From Candidatus Zixiibacteriota bacterium (lineage in GTDB: Bacteria > Desulfobacterota > Binatia > UBA9968), in the NCBI GenBank assembly GCA_035574315.1, contig DATLYW010000024.1, positions 1-64,000 of the forward strand: DNA of 64,000 nt, written 5' to 3'. The stretch's first letter is position 1. Each line of letters starts with the position of its first letter. Below, one piece after another: positions 46,590 to 55,120 of the stretch. The notes under the pieces are model-generated. The model saw nothing but the letters and a program-made list of their open reading frames with translations, searched no databases and was not told the DNA's origin. Both the position numbers and the translations under genes were made by a program.

Positions 46590-49500
46590 TTACCCGGCGG
46601 TTGTCGGGGGTGTGACGGCAGCAACACGAACGGCCACTGACGGCTTTTGAACAGGCCAGTGGCGCAAGACAAGGTCGCCGACAAACAACAGCAGGGCCGC
46701 ACCGCAGAGCGGCCACCAGGTTTCCTGCTCGCGTGCTCCCTTCGCGCGGCCCGGTGTATAAAGCGCCCGTATCCCCTCCTCCAGCCTTTCACGCTCGACG
46801 ATCTTCCCGCCGGTTTGCTCGGCCAGCCTTCCGAGCAGCGCCCGGTTGGGACCCAGCTCGCGGTATTCTTGCGGATAGGGAGAAACATAAGGGACCGTCT
46901 TCAGCACCGTCGAAGACCCCCCCGGCTCCATCTCCGTATAAATGGTCAGGAGATTCACGCCGCGGACGGCGGTGGAGAAGCGGCCCTCGTAACGCCCGGG
47001 AGCCACTTGCAGGAGGGGTCGCTCCTCGGTCGCCTGCCCGGCCGTGAGCTTTCCCCTGAGTTCAAGGCCGTTCAAGAAATCGCCCTCGCTCGATACCACG
47101 TCCGCAATGACCCTGAGACCGTCCTCTTCGGGACGAAACTCCGCGCGCAGCCGCTCCGATGAAAGCCGACGCATGGCGTCCCGCGCGACCTGGCTTGCCC
47201 ATTTGGGAAAGCTTTCCCACCGCACCCATTCTCTACCCCAGCGGCTGCTCAAGTCCGACGTAAAGGCGGTGACGCGTCCCAGCCCGTAGCGCCACGAGGC
47301 GAGGAGCGGGTCGGGGCCGGCTTTCATGAGCAACGCGGCTCCGGATTTCGGATACGTGAGCACGTAGCCATGAAGCGGGGGAAACTCGACGCCGCCGAAT
47401 CCTCTCAGCGGCCCCGTGGCGGCGACCACGGCCGGCTGCGTCGGCTTCTCCACCAGCAGCTCCCGAGCGATGAGCAGCGTCTCGGTGGTGAAGATCTGCG
47501 GAATGCTTTCCGGATCGAGGGTAACGTAGCCTCGCCCCTTTCCGGTCCTCGCGATCTCCGCCATCAATTTGAAATCGGCGTCTCCGCCCACAGCGACGGT
47601 GGAAACCGTGATCCCGTCGCGTGCCATCGCGCCCACCAGCGAAGCAAAATCCATCTTGTCGGTCAGGCCGTCGGAGAGCACCAGCACGTGCTTGACTGCC
47701 GCCTTCCTGCCGGCGATCGCCCGGTGCGCCTCCACCAGCGCCTTGTAGAGATCGGTGCCGCCGTCGGAACTGAGTGAGGCGAGTTTCTCCGAGATCCATT
47801 CGCCCTTGCCCACGGGTCGAAAGGGAAGCACCCAGTCCCAGGCCGCGTCGAAGCCGAGAATGCCCACCTGATCGGTCGGATTCATGATGTCTGCCGCCGC
47901 CAGAGCGGCTGCTTTCGCCAGGTCGAGCTTCGTACCCCCTTCGGGTCCGCTTCCCATGCTGCCCGATTTGTCGATCACGAAGAGCAACGCCACCTGCGGC
48001 AGGTCGAGGCGCGCCGGCGGCCGCATGTCCAGCGGCAGCAGCTTCTCGAACGGAGTCTTGTAATATCCCCCCGCGCCGTAGCTCTGCGCCCCGCCGACCA
48101 CCCACAACCCGCCGCCGAGGTCGCGGACATACCGCTCGATCGCTTCCATCTCCCGTTGCGCCAGCGCGTAGGCCGCGACGTTGTCGAGGACCACCAAATC
48201 GAACGAGGCGATCCCGACAAGATCCAGAGCGCGGGAGCCGGGCGACGCTTCGGAAACCGCGTATCCCTGGGTCCGAAGCGCGCGCGCGAGCAGACGCTGT
48301 TCTTCTCCGCCCGAGGCGATGTACAGAACCCGCGGGGGTCCCCGCACTTCCACGACTCCCTGAAGGATGTTGTTCTCCGGAAGCGTGTCGTCGGAGGATT
48401 CCACCAGCACCTCGAAGTGATGGCCTCCCTGCGCTTGCAAGCTGGCGCGAAAGGTCACCCAATTGGTACCACCCCGAAGCACGAGCTGCCGTTCGCCCGC
48501 GACGACCCCGTCGCGGAGCAGCCGCACCCGGGCCGCGGCCGGGGCGCGACTTTCGACGGCGGCGCGAATCTCGAACGTCTCGGCGCTGTCGACTTCCCGC
48601 GGCAGCTGCAGGTCGCTCAGGTAGATCTCGTTGCCGGCACGGGAAAGACCGACCGGGAGCGGCCAGACTTCGACTCCCTGGGCGCGGAGCAACGGGACGA
48701 TCGCCGAACTCCGCCCGCGGTTCTCGTTGCCGTCGGTGACGAGCAGCACTCTTTTCTGCCGCCCCTCGCCGAATCGCGCGAGCGCCGCCTGCAGCGCGGC
48801 CTGCAGGTTGCTGGCCTCTCGATCGAGCGGCGGCAGGACGTCGGCCGGCTGAAAGTCCGGCTGCGGGGGGAACTCCCACACCGGCTCGGCGGCAAAGAAA
48901 AGGAGCCCCGTGCGCAGCTCGGGGCTTCGATGGCGGCTGGCCGCCTCGAGCGTTTCCCGCGCGCTCTCCAGCCCTTCGCGCCCGACGCTGCGCGAGACGT
49001 CCACGCCGACGACCACGTCGAGCAGCGTCGCGGGCGTCACGATTTTGGGATCGAAGAAAGCGAGCGCCAGCGCGGCGAATGCCGCCGAACGCGCCGCCGC
49101 CGGAGCCCAGGAAAGCCCCGCGCGCCAGGCCAGCGCCGTCTCAACGGCGAGCACCACCACGACGAACGCGAGCAGATAAGGCCACAGGGGGCGGCCGCTT
49201 TCGGTGCCTGGCGCTTCTGCGGAGCCCGAACGGGAAGCACCCGGCGGCGCCCGGAGTCTGGGCTCGATGTCGGACTCGGCCTCGTCGAAGAGGTTCACGC
49301 CGAAGCTTCCGGACCGGCTGCTGCTTCGAAACGTGTAGAATCCGGCTTCCAGCGTTTCGCTGAACGCCGCCCTCTGTCCGGTCACCGCGAGGTTTTCCTT
49401 GCGCCCCGACGGAACGGTGATCTCCACCGTTTCATCCGCGCTCCCGAGGCTGAGCTCATAGGGGTGCCCCGAGCGCGTGGCTCGGCTCGGGAACTCGGCA

Positions 49501-50966
49501 CGGCCCGGACGCAGCCAGTCGATGGCGTTGTGCAGCAGGAGCGGGAATGCGACTCGAAAAGGCAGATCCGAATCGAGCAGATTGAACCCGATCCACAGCG
49601 CTCGAACCATGTCGCCTTCGAAAGCCCAGAGCAGCGGACCTTCCGCCGTCTGGGCCAGGGCTTTTCCCCGGCCGCCCGTGTCGATCGCGCGGGTCGCCTG
49701 CCGGACGAAGAGGTCTCCGAGCCGCAGCCCTTCGGTCACCCGGTGGCGGGTGACCGACAGAACGCGCGGGTGTAGCATCTTCCCCCGCGGCTGTAGCGGC
49801 AGGTTCGGGGCGACGGTGTCGATCAAGATGAAGTTTCCGCGGTCGAGCGGAGGAACAGGGACTCGATCGAAGACCACCACGTCGGGCGGCGCCGCATCGG
49901 CCGACGTCGAGTCCGGCGGCCAGCTCTCCACGCTCGCGACCTGAACTTCCGGGAAGAAGCCGAGCAACCGGCTGAGGAACGGATTGCCCGGCCCCACGTA
50001 CAGAAGACGAACGGGAGCCGCGGGCGCGAGCGCCAGGTAAGCGCGGTTGTCGGTTGCAAAGTCGTCCTTGACGTCGAGACGGGCCTCCAGCAGGCCCTCG
50101 AACGGCCCCGCATAAGGAAAGACCCGCACGCGCCGACCCCCGGCCTCCAGCTCCATTTCGTCCCGGGCGACTGTTTTGGTCCCGAGAGTTATCACAACCG
50201 GCACCACGGCCTTTGCGGCGGTGAAGTTTTTCACGTGCACCATGATCTCGGCGAGGGAAGGCTGCCCCGAACGGCGCCTCACCTCGAATCCGGTGATGCC
50301 GATGTTGTCCTTCCCTCCCGACACCTGGATCAGTCGCAGATGAGGCGCCTGCCACGAAAACCTATCGGCCCCGGCGAAGGCGCCGTCGCTGATGACCACC
50401 ACCCGGTCGGCGCTCCCCTGCTTCAAAAAGGCGTGCGCGAAGAGAACCGCTTCTCGAACCCGGCCGGGGGCATCGGTCGGCGAAATTCGCCGGGCGGTTT
50501 CCCTGAGCCGCCGGGCATCGGAGGTCAGCGGCGCCAGCACCCGCGGTTCGGGACCGGCGCCGATCAGCATCATGCGCTGCCCCGGTGCGAGACGGTCGAT
50601 CAGGGAGAGGAGCTCCCGCCGGGCGGCGTCGAAGCGCGACCCGGAAGCGGCGCCGGCTTTCATGCTGGCGCCGAGATCGATCACGACCACGACGTCGCCC
50701 GGCGGGGCTCCGAAATAGAGCAGCGCCGGATCGGCGAGAGCGGCGATGAGCGCGGTCGCCGCGAGCAGCTGAAGTGCGAGCAGGAGGTTCTTGCGCACCA
50801 GCCGGCCGAGTCGGCTGCCGAGCGGCCGCTGCTGCAGCACCCGTTCCCAGATAAAGAAAGCCGTCGTTCGATAGACTGCGCCCCGCCGTCTCAGGCTGTG
50901 CAGGAAAACAATCAGCGGGACAACGCCGAGAAGAAGCAACCAGGCGTAGGGGGCTCCCCAGAGCAT
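46590..50966 (-). CDS. Giant membrane protein with three von Willebrand A domains (BatA-like fusion)
   Basis: A 1458-residue protein built like a fusion of two vWA membrane proteins. In order: membrane segments at about 5-22 and 60-80 (BatA/aerotolerance N-terminus), vWA1 from about 91 with a degenerate metal site DLGAS (97-101), a beta-rich and amidotransferase-like region (320-480), two membrane segments (594-637), vWA2 with intact DVSRS (656-660), a beta-sandwich, an amidotransferase-like region (878-985), vWA3 with DKSGS (999-1003), and a C-terminal membrane segment near 1415-1435. It starts 4 bases after the DUF58 stop. The role is probably metal-dependent protein binding at the membrane. 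Confidence 0.88.
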   Translation of the reverse strand: MLWGAPYAWLLLLGVVPLIVFLHSLRRRGAVYRTTAFFIWERVLQQRPLGSRLGRLVRKNLLLALQLLAATALIAALADPALLYFGAPPGDVVVVIDLGASMKAGAASGSRFDAARRELLSLIDRLAPGQRMMLIGAGPEPRVLAPLTSDARRLRETARRISPTDAPGRVREAVLFAHAFLKQGSADRVVVISDGAFAGADRFSWQAPHLRLIQVSGGKDNIGITGFEVRRRSGQPSLAEIMVHVKNFTAAKAVVPVVITLGTKTVARDEMELEAGGRRVRVFPYAGPFEGLLEARLDVKDDFATDNRAYLALAPAAPVRLLYVGPGNPFLSRLLGFFPEVQVASVESWPPDSTSADAAPPDVVVFDRVPVPPLDRGNFILIDTVAPNLPLQPRGKMLHPRVLSVTRHRVTEGLRLGDLFVRQATRAIDTGGRGKALAQTAEGPLLWAFEGDMVRALWIGFNLLDSDLPFRVAFPLLLHNAIDWLRPGRAEFPSRATRSGHPYELSLGSADETVEITVPSGRKENLAVTGQRAAFSETLEAGFYTFRSSSRSGSFGVNLFDEAESDIEPRLRAPPGASRSGSAEAPGTESGRPLWPYLLAFVVVVLAVETALAWRAGLSWAPAAARSAAFAALALAFFDPKIVTPATLLDVVVGVDVSRSVGREGLESARETLEAASRHRSPELRTGLLFFAAEPVWEFPPQPDFQPADVLPPLDREASNLQAALQAALARFGEGRQKRVLLVTDGNENRGRSSAIVPLLRAQGVEVWPLPVGLSRAGNEIYLSDLQLPREVDSAETFEIRAAVESRAPAAARVRLLRDGVVAGERQLVLRGGTNWVTFRASLQAQGGHHFEVLVESSDDTLPENNILQGVVEVRGPPRVLYIASGGEEQRLLARALRTQGYAVSEASPGSRALDLVGIASFDLVVLDNVAAYALAQREMEAIERYVRDLGGGLWVVGGAQSYGAGGYYKTPFEKLLPLDMRPPARLDLPQVALLFVIDKSGSMGSGPEGGTKLDLAKAAALAAADIMNPTDQVGILGFDAAWDWVLPFRPVGKGEWISEKLASLSSDGGTDLYKALVEAHRAIAGRKAAVKHVLVLSDGLTDKMDFASLVGAMARDGITVSTVAVGGDADFKLMAEIARTGKGRGYVTLDPESIPQIFTTETLLIARELLVEKPTQPAVVAATGPLRGFGGVEFPPLHGYVLTYPKSGAALLMKAGPDPLLASWRYGLGRVTAFTSDLSSRWGREWVRWESFPKWASQVARDAMRRLSSERLRAEFRPEEDGLRVIADVVSSEGDFLNGLELRGKLTAGQATEERPLLQVAPGRYEGRFSTAVRGVNLLTIYTEMEPGGSSTVLKTVPYVSPYPQEYRELGPNRALLGRLAEQTGGKIVERERLEEGIRALYTPGRAKGAREQETWWPLCGAALLLFVGDLVLRHWPVQKPSVAVRVAAVTPPTTAG

Positions 50967-50970
50967 GGCG

Positions 50971-51900
50971 TTAGGTGACGCTGCGCGTCCGGCGCAACAT
51001 CTGCAGGACGAACTCGTCGAAAGCCACGTGCGTCGTCGTTCTCACGTAGTCGATCTTCCAGCCGGCGCAAACCGCCTCGATCTCGGCCAGATACCGTGCC
51101 AGCTCCTGCTCGAAAAGCCGCACCAGCTCGGCGTCGATAAAGGTCCGGCGTTCCCGGGGCTGCTCGACATCGAGGAGCGTCACCTCCCCGGCCGCCATCG
51201 GATGGAGCTCGTCGGGGTCGAGGATATGAACCACGAGGAGCTGATGCCCCCGGCGGCAGAGCTCCTCGAGGCCGGCGCGACACCCCGCGGGATCCATGAG
51301 ATCGCTCACCACGACCACGAGACCGGGCTGGGCGAAGAGGGCGCCGAAGGATTTCACGGCATCGAGAAAGTCGGTCCGCCCGTCGCAGGAGAGCCGCGCG
51401 AGAAAGTCGAACAGGCCGAGAATCTGTCGGCGTCCTCTTCCCATGCTCAACTTCGCCTGCAGGCGGGACGAGAAAGACGCCCCTCCCACCCGGTCGAGGT
51501 TCTTGAGCGCTATGTAGCCGAGTGCGGCGGCGACGTGCCGGGCGTAGTCGATTTTCGCCGGACGCCCTTCGGCCATCGACAGGCTGGTGTCCACGAGCAG
51601 GTAAACGTTCATCTCCTGCTCGGCGGTGAAGACCTTCAGCAAAAGCCGTTCGAGTCGGCGATAGACGTTCCAGTCTACGTATCGGAGGTCGTCGCCCCGC
51701 TGATAGCGGCGGTAGTCGGAAAACTCCAGGCTATGCCCCTTGCGGACGGCCGCATGCTCGCCCTTGAGCCCGCCCCAGTTCAGCCGCTTCGCCACCAGAT
51801 GCAACCGTTCGAGCTTCTTCAAGAGCTCGGCGTCGAAAAACAATCCCGGGGCGCCGGCGGTATCAGCCGTCGCCGAGAGGCCGGCTCCTCTGTTCTCCAT
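50971..51900 (-). CDS. DUF58 / vWA-like protein of the MoxR-associated system
   Basis: A 309-residue soluble DUF58 protein. The signature DYRRYQRGDDLRYVDWNVY is near residue 62, followed by a vWA-like core with VDTSLSMAEG as its metal-site motif and a second VVVSDLMDP strand. DUF58 proteins regularly pair with MoxR ATPases and BatA-type vWA proteins. It lies between moxR and the three-vWA gene with gaps of 15 and 4 bases. Confidence 0.92.
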   Translation of the reverse strand: MENRGAGLSATADTAGAPGLFFDAELLKKLERLHLVAKRLNWGGLKGEHAAVRKGHSLEFSDYRRYQRGDDLRYVDWNVYRRLERLLLKVFTAEQEMNVYLLVDTSLSMAEGRPAKIDYARHVAAALGYIALKNLDRVGGASFSSRLQAKLSMGRGRRQILGLFDFLARLSCDGRTDFLDAVKSFGALFAQPGLVVVVSDLMDPAGCRAGLEELCRRGHQLLVVHILDPDELHPMAAGEVTLLDVEQPRERRTFIDAELVRLFEQELARYLAEIEAVCAGWKIDYVRTTTHVAFDEFVLQMLRRTRSVT

Positions 51901-51915
51901 CGTTTCGCGCCTCGA

Positions 51916-52923
51916 TCAGGGGATCTCCGCGACCCGCTCCATCAGATCGGCCAGGATGTGCTCCGCGCTCACCCCTTCGGCGTCCGCCTCGAGGTTGAGA
52001 ATCAGCCGGTGCCGCATGCTCGGCGCCACCATGGCGCGAATGTCGTCGAACGAGACGTTGGGCCGGCCGGCCAGCAGAGCGCGCGCCTTGGCCGCCAGGA
52101 TGAGGCTCTGCAGGCCGCGCGGGCTCGAGCCGTAACGCACGAACCTGGCCGCGAGGCCCGCGCTTCCGTCCGCTCCCTCCTTGCCCGGGTGCGTGGCCAG
52201 CAGCAAACGCACGGCGTAGTCCTTGACCGCTTCGGCCAGCGGCACCTCGCGTACCCACTGGCGCATGCGCAACAACGTCCCGCCGTCGAGAACCTCCGCC
52301 AGGGGCGCGGGCGGCGCGGCGGTGGTCAGGTCGGCGATGCGACCGAGCTCTTCGCGGCTCGGATACTCCAGCAGCAGCTTGAAGAAGAAACGGTCCACCT
52401 GGGCTTCCGGCAGCGGGTACGTACCCTCCATCTCGATGGGGTTTTGCGTCGCCAGCACCATGAAGGGCGCCTCGAGGCGGTGAACCCTGCCGCCGACGGT
52501 GACGCTTTGCTCCTGCATCGCCTCGAGCAGGGCGGATTGAGTCTTGGGCGTCGCGCGGTTGATCTCGTCGGCGAGAACAATGTTGGCGAAGACCGGCCCC
52601 CGCTGGAACTCGAAGATCTTTCTCCCCGATGGATCGTCGGTGAGCACATTGGTTCCGGTGATGTCCGCGGGCATGAGATCGGGCGTGAACTGGATCCGGG
52701 AGAAGGTCAGGTTCAGAACCTCGCCGAAGCTTCGCACCATGAGCGTCTTGCCGAGCCCCGGCACTCCTTCGAGCAGGCAATGGCCGCCGCAAATCAGCGC
52801 GATGAAGATCTGTTCGATCAACTCCTCGTGGCCGACGATCACGCGGCTCATCTCCGCTCGGACGCGCGCGAAGTTCTCGCGCGCCTCGGCGATTCTCTCC
52901 TGGAATTCCCCAACTCCCTCCAT
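51916..52923 (-). CDS. MoxR-family AAA+ ATPase
   Basis: A 335-residue MoxR chaperone-like ATPase. Motifs are VIVGHEELIEQI, Walker A GVPGLGKT (near residue 56), Walker B IVLADEINRATPKTQSALLEAM, sensor 1 LATQNPIE and the GTYPLPEAQVDRF arginine-finger region. MoxR ATPases are thought to act with vWA partners in assembling or activating protein complexes; the downstream DUF58 and vWA genes fit this. Confidence 0.95.
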   Translation of the reverse strand: MEGVGEFQERIAEARENFARVRAEMSRVIVGHEELIEQIFIALICGGHCLLEGVPGLGKTLMVRSFGEVLNLTFSRIQFTPDLMPADITGTNVLTDDPSGRKIFEFQRGPVFANIVLADEINRATPKTQSALLEAMQEQSVTVGGRVHRLEAPFMVLATQNPIEMEGTYPLPEAQVDRFFFKLLLEYPSREELGRIADLTTAAPPAPLAEVLDGGTLLRMRQWVREVPLAEAVKDYAVRLLLATHPGKEGADGSAGLAARFVRYGSSPRGLQSLILAAKARALLAGRPNVSFDDIRAMVAPSMRHRLILNLEADAEGVSAEHILADLMERVAEIP

Positions 52924-52967
52924 GGGAGCCTCCTTGTCCTCTCCGGCGCCGCAGTCGAGACCCGCCG

Positions 52968-54377
52968 TTACCGGCTCCTCTCCCCGCTCAGGGAAAGAAA
53001 ATAGTTCCGGATCGTCTCCTTCAGCGCTTCAGGCACCGGCTCGGTTTCGAGCTCGGCCTCCGCCTGCCTGCGGTACGAGGCGACGACCTCCTCCCGTGAC
53101 ACGGCCGCTTTTCCCGGGCCCGATGGCGTCGCGGGAAACCACATTCCGGCGCTCTCCCCTTCACCCAAAATTCCGGTGAGCCGGCTTGCGCCCGCGGCCC
53201 CGAGCCGGGGCGGCGGCCCGGGAAGGTTCTCGCCCCGGCCCGGTTCGGTGCCCGGCTCGGGGCCGTGGGCCCTGTCACCGGAGCCGGAGAACCGGCCCTC
53301 CCGCCGTGAACCGGCCGTCTGGGTTTCTTCTCCGCGCGGCTCCTCGAGAAGTCGCTCGAGGAACCGCTCGGCGTCTATGAGGCTGCGGCGATCCAGCTCG
53401 GCCCGGAGCTCCTGCTCCAGTCTTTCAAAAAAGGATCTCAACCGCTCCCGGTCGAGGTCGGCGGACCCCGGAAAGCTCCGCTCGAGCTCACGCCGTAAAT
53501 GGGGAAGGCCTTCGAGCCGCTCGAGCAGCCTGGCTGAATCCCGCCCTTTCTGCAGCTCGGGCGGGTGGCTTAGGTTGCGGGCGACCTCGAGCTCGCTCTT
53601 GAGGTCGGCGAGATGCTCGACGCTCTGAGCCGCCAGGAACTTCCGCTCCGCGCCGCCGCGTCGGCTCAGGGCCGCGATCTTTTCACCCGCTGCCGCGAGC
53701 TCATCGGCGAACTGCTCGTGGTCGAGACGCTTCTGGAGCGCTTTTCGGGCCAGACTCTCGAGCTCGCGGCCGGCGGCAAGGCTGTCGGGCAACCCTTCGC
53801 GCGCCGCCTTCTCCTGCAGCTCGCGGGCGAACGCCCCGAGCTTTTCCGCGCGGCTTCGCAAGCGCGGATCGTCGTCATGAGCCGCCCCCCACGGGCGCTC
53901 GCCGATCGACCACGCCAGAACGAGCCAAACCGCCGCGACCGGTGCCAGCGAGCGCAGCTTCCAATCCTTTTGCCGCGGAAGCACGGCGAGCGGGTCGGCC
54001 TTCTCCAGCTTCTCGCCCGCTTCGGCCAGCACGAGCCGCTCCGCCGGCCGGAGGCTTCCGCGCGCGAGGATCTCCCAGGCGGTGAGAGCCCGTTCCTCGA
54101 GATTCAACGCCAGGTCGAGCCGTCGCAGAGCGCGCAGCGAATCGCGCGTGCTCCAGCGGGCGCGAGCGACGAAAAAGGGCGCCGCCGCCAGAGCCAGGGC
54201 CGCCGGCGCCAGCCAGCGCTCGAAACCGAAGCTCCACAGGAAGCTCAGGGGCAGCAGCACCAACGCGCCGGCGAACGCGTAAAAGGCGACGGCGACCAAC
54301 GCCGCTTCCCGGCGCTTGCGCCGCTCCCAGCGAAGGAGCCGATCCAGCTTCTCTCGCAGGGATGCGTCGACGGTCAT
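52968..54377 (-). CDS. Membrane protein with long coiled coil (DUF4175-like), unknown function
   Basis: A 469-residue protein. Two N-terminal membrane segments (about 25-47 and 56-72), a third near 145-160, then a long Glu/Arg/Leu-rich coiled coil and a low-complexity Gly/Pro/Glu stretch, ending in an acidic helix (EALKETIRNYFLSLSG). The layout resembles DUF4175-type proteins found next to MoxR/vWA genes, but this is an inference. The ATG at 54377 overlaps the upstream stop (ATGA), so it is coupled. Confidence 0.75.
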   Translation of the reverse strand: MTVDASLREKLDRLLRWERRKRREAALVAVAFYAFAGALVLLPLSFLWSFGFERWLAPAALALAAAPFFVARARWSTRDSLRALRRLDLALNLEERALTAWEILARGSLRPAERLVLAEAGEKLEKADPLAVLPRQKDWKLRSLAPVAAVWLVLAWSIGERPWGAAHDDDPRLRSRAEKLGAFARELQEKAAREGLPDSLAAGRELESLARKALQKRLDHEQFADELAAAGEKIAALSRRGGAERKFLAAQSVEHLADLKSELEVARNLSHPPELQKGRDSARLLERLEGLPHLRRELERSFPGSADLDRERLRSFFERLEQELRAELDRRSLIDAERFLERLLEEPRGEETQTAGSRREGRFSGSGDRAHGPEPGTEPGRGENLPGPPPRLGAAGASRLTGILGEGESAGMWFPATPSGPGKAAVSREEVVASYRRQAEAELETEPVPEALKETIRNYFLSLSGERSR

Positions 54378-55120
54378 ACCTCGCCTTTCCGCTTCAAGGA
54401 CCAGAGATAGGTGGCGAGACCGGCCCCGAAGAGGACCGCGTGAAAACCGAAATGAACCACTGCCCCGGGCCATTTCCAAGGGCCGACGGCCAGCGGCGCA
54501 AGCTCCTGCCGGCTGAGATAGGCGAGCACGAAGCCGACCGGATTGAGCGGCAGGTACAGAAGCGCCGAACCGACGAGCACCGCAAAGAGGAGCGAGCGCA
54601 CGAAGACCTGCCTGGTTTCCGGCTTGCGCTCCCAACGGGCGAGCGCCGCCAATCCCCAAATCGCATAGGTGAACCCGTAAAACCAGAGCAGCAGGAGCGT
54701 GGTGAGGATCGCTCCCGGCCCGGTTCGCGCGATCGCCCCGGCCCAGATCAGCAGCGGCGCGCAAACGACGAGAGAAACGCTCACGTGCAAGGCGAGAAAG
54801 CTCAGCTGCGCCCGGCAAAAACTCGCCACGGGGATTTTCCCGTCGCGCATCCAGTGTTTCGCCGGTCGAAAACGCCAGGGGGCGAATTCCTGGTTCGCCA
54901 CGCGCAGGCCGAAGTACGGCAGCAACAGCAACGCGGTCACCGAGCAGACCTTGAAAAGATTGGCCGAGCCCGACCACATCTGAGCGTCGAGCGACGGGAT
55001 GTAGAGCGAGAGAAACTCCACCGGCGCGAGAACCGCGAGGATATAAAAGTACACGGGAAAGCCGTGACCTTCGAGAAAGAAGACTTCCACGCTCTCGCGG
55101 AAGACCGGATGGTTTTTCAT
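54374..55120 (-). CDS. Polytopic membrane protein, possible ABC-2-type permease relative
   Basis: A 248-residue protein with about six membrane segments and few charged residues in the spans. The N-terminal RESVEVFFLEGHGFPVYFY is the only distinctive stretch. No transport motif can be named. It overlaps the genes on both sides by 4 bases, so it belongs to the vWA operon, probably as a membrane subunit. Confidence 0.7.
   Translation of the reverse strand: MKNHPVFRESVEVFFLEGHGFPVYFYILAVLAPVEFLSLYIPSLDAQMWSGSANLFKVCSVTALLLLPYFGLRVANQEFAPWRFRPAKHWMRDGKIPVASFCRAQLSFLALHVSVSLVVCAPLLIWAGAIARTGPGAILTTLLLLWFYGFTYAIWGLAALARWERKPETRQVFVRSLLFAVLVGSALLYLPLNPVGFVLAYLSRQELAPLAVGPWKWPGAVVHFGFHAVLFGAGLATYLWSLKRKGEV

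Noticed and set aside
50965..53004. Long plus-strand frame (679 codons) opposite DUF58 and MoxR
   Set aside because: It lies wholly opposite two well-supported genes and shows only low-complexity composition.
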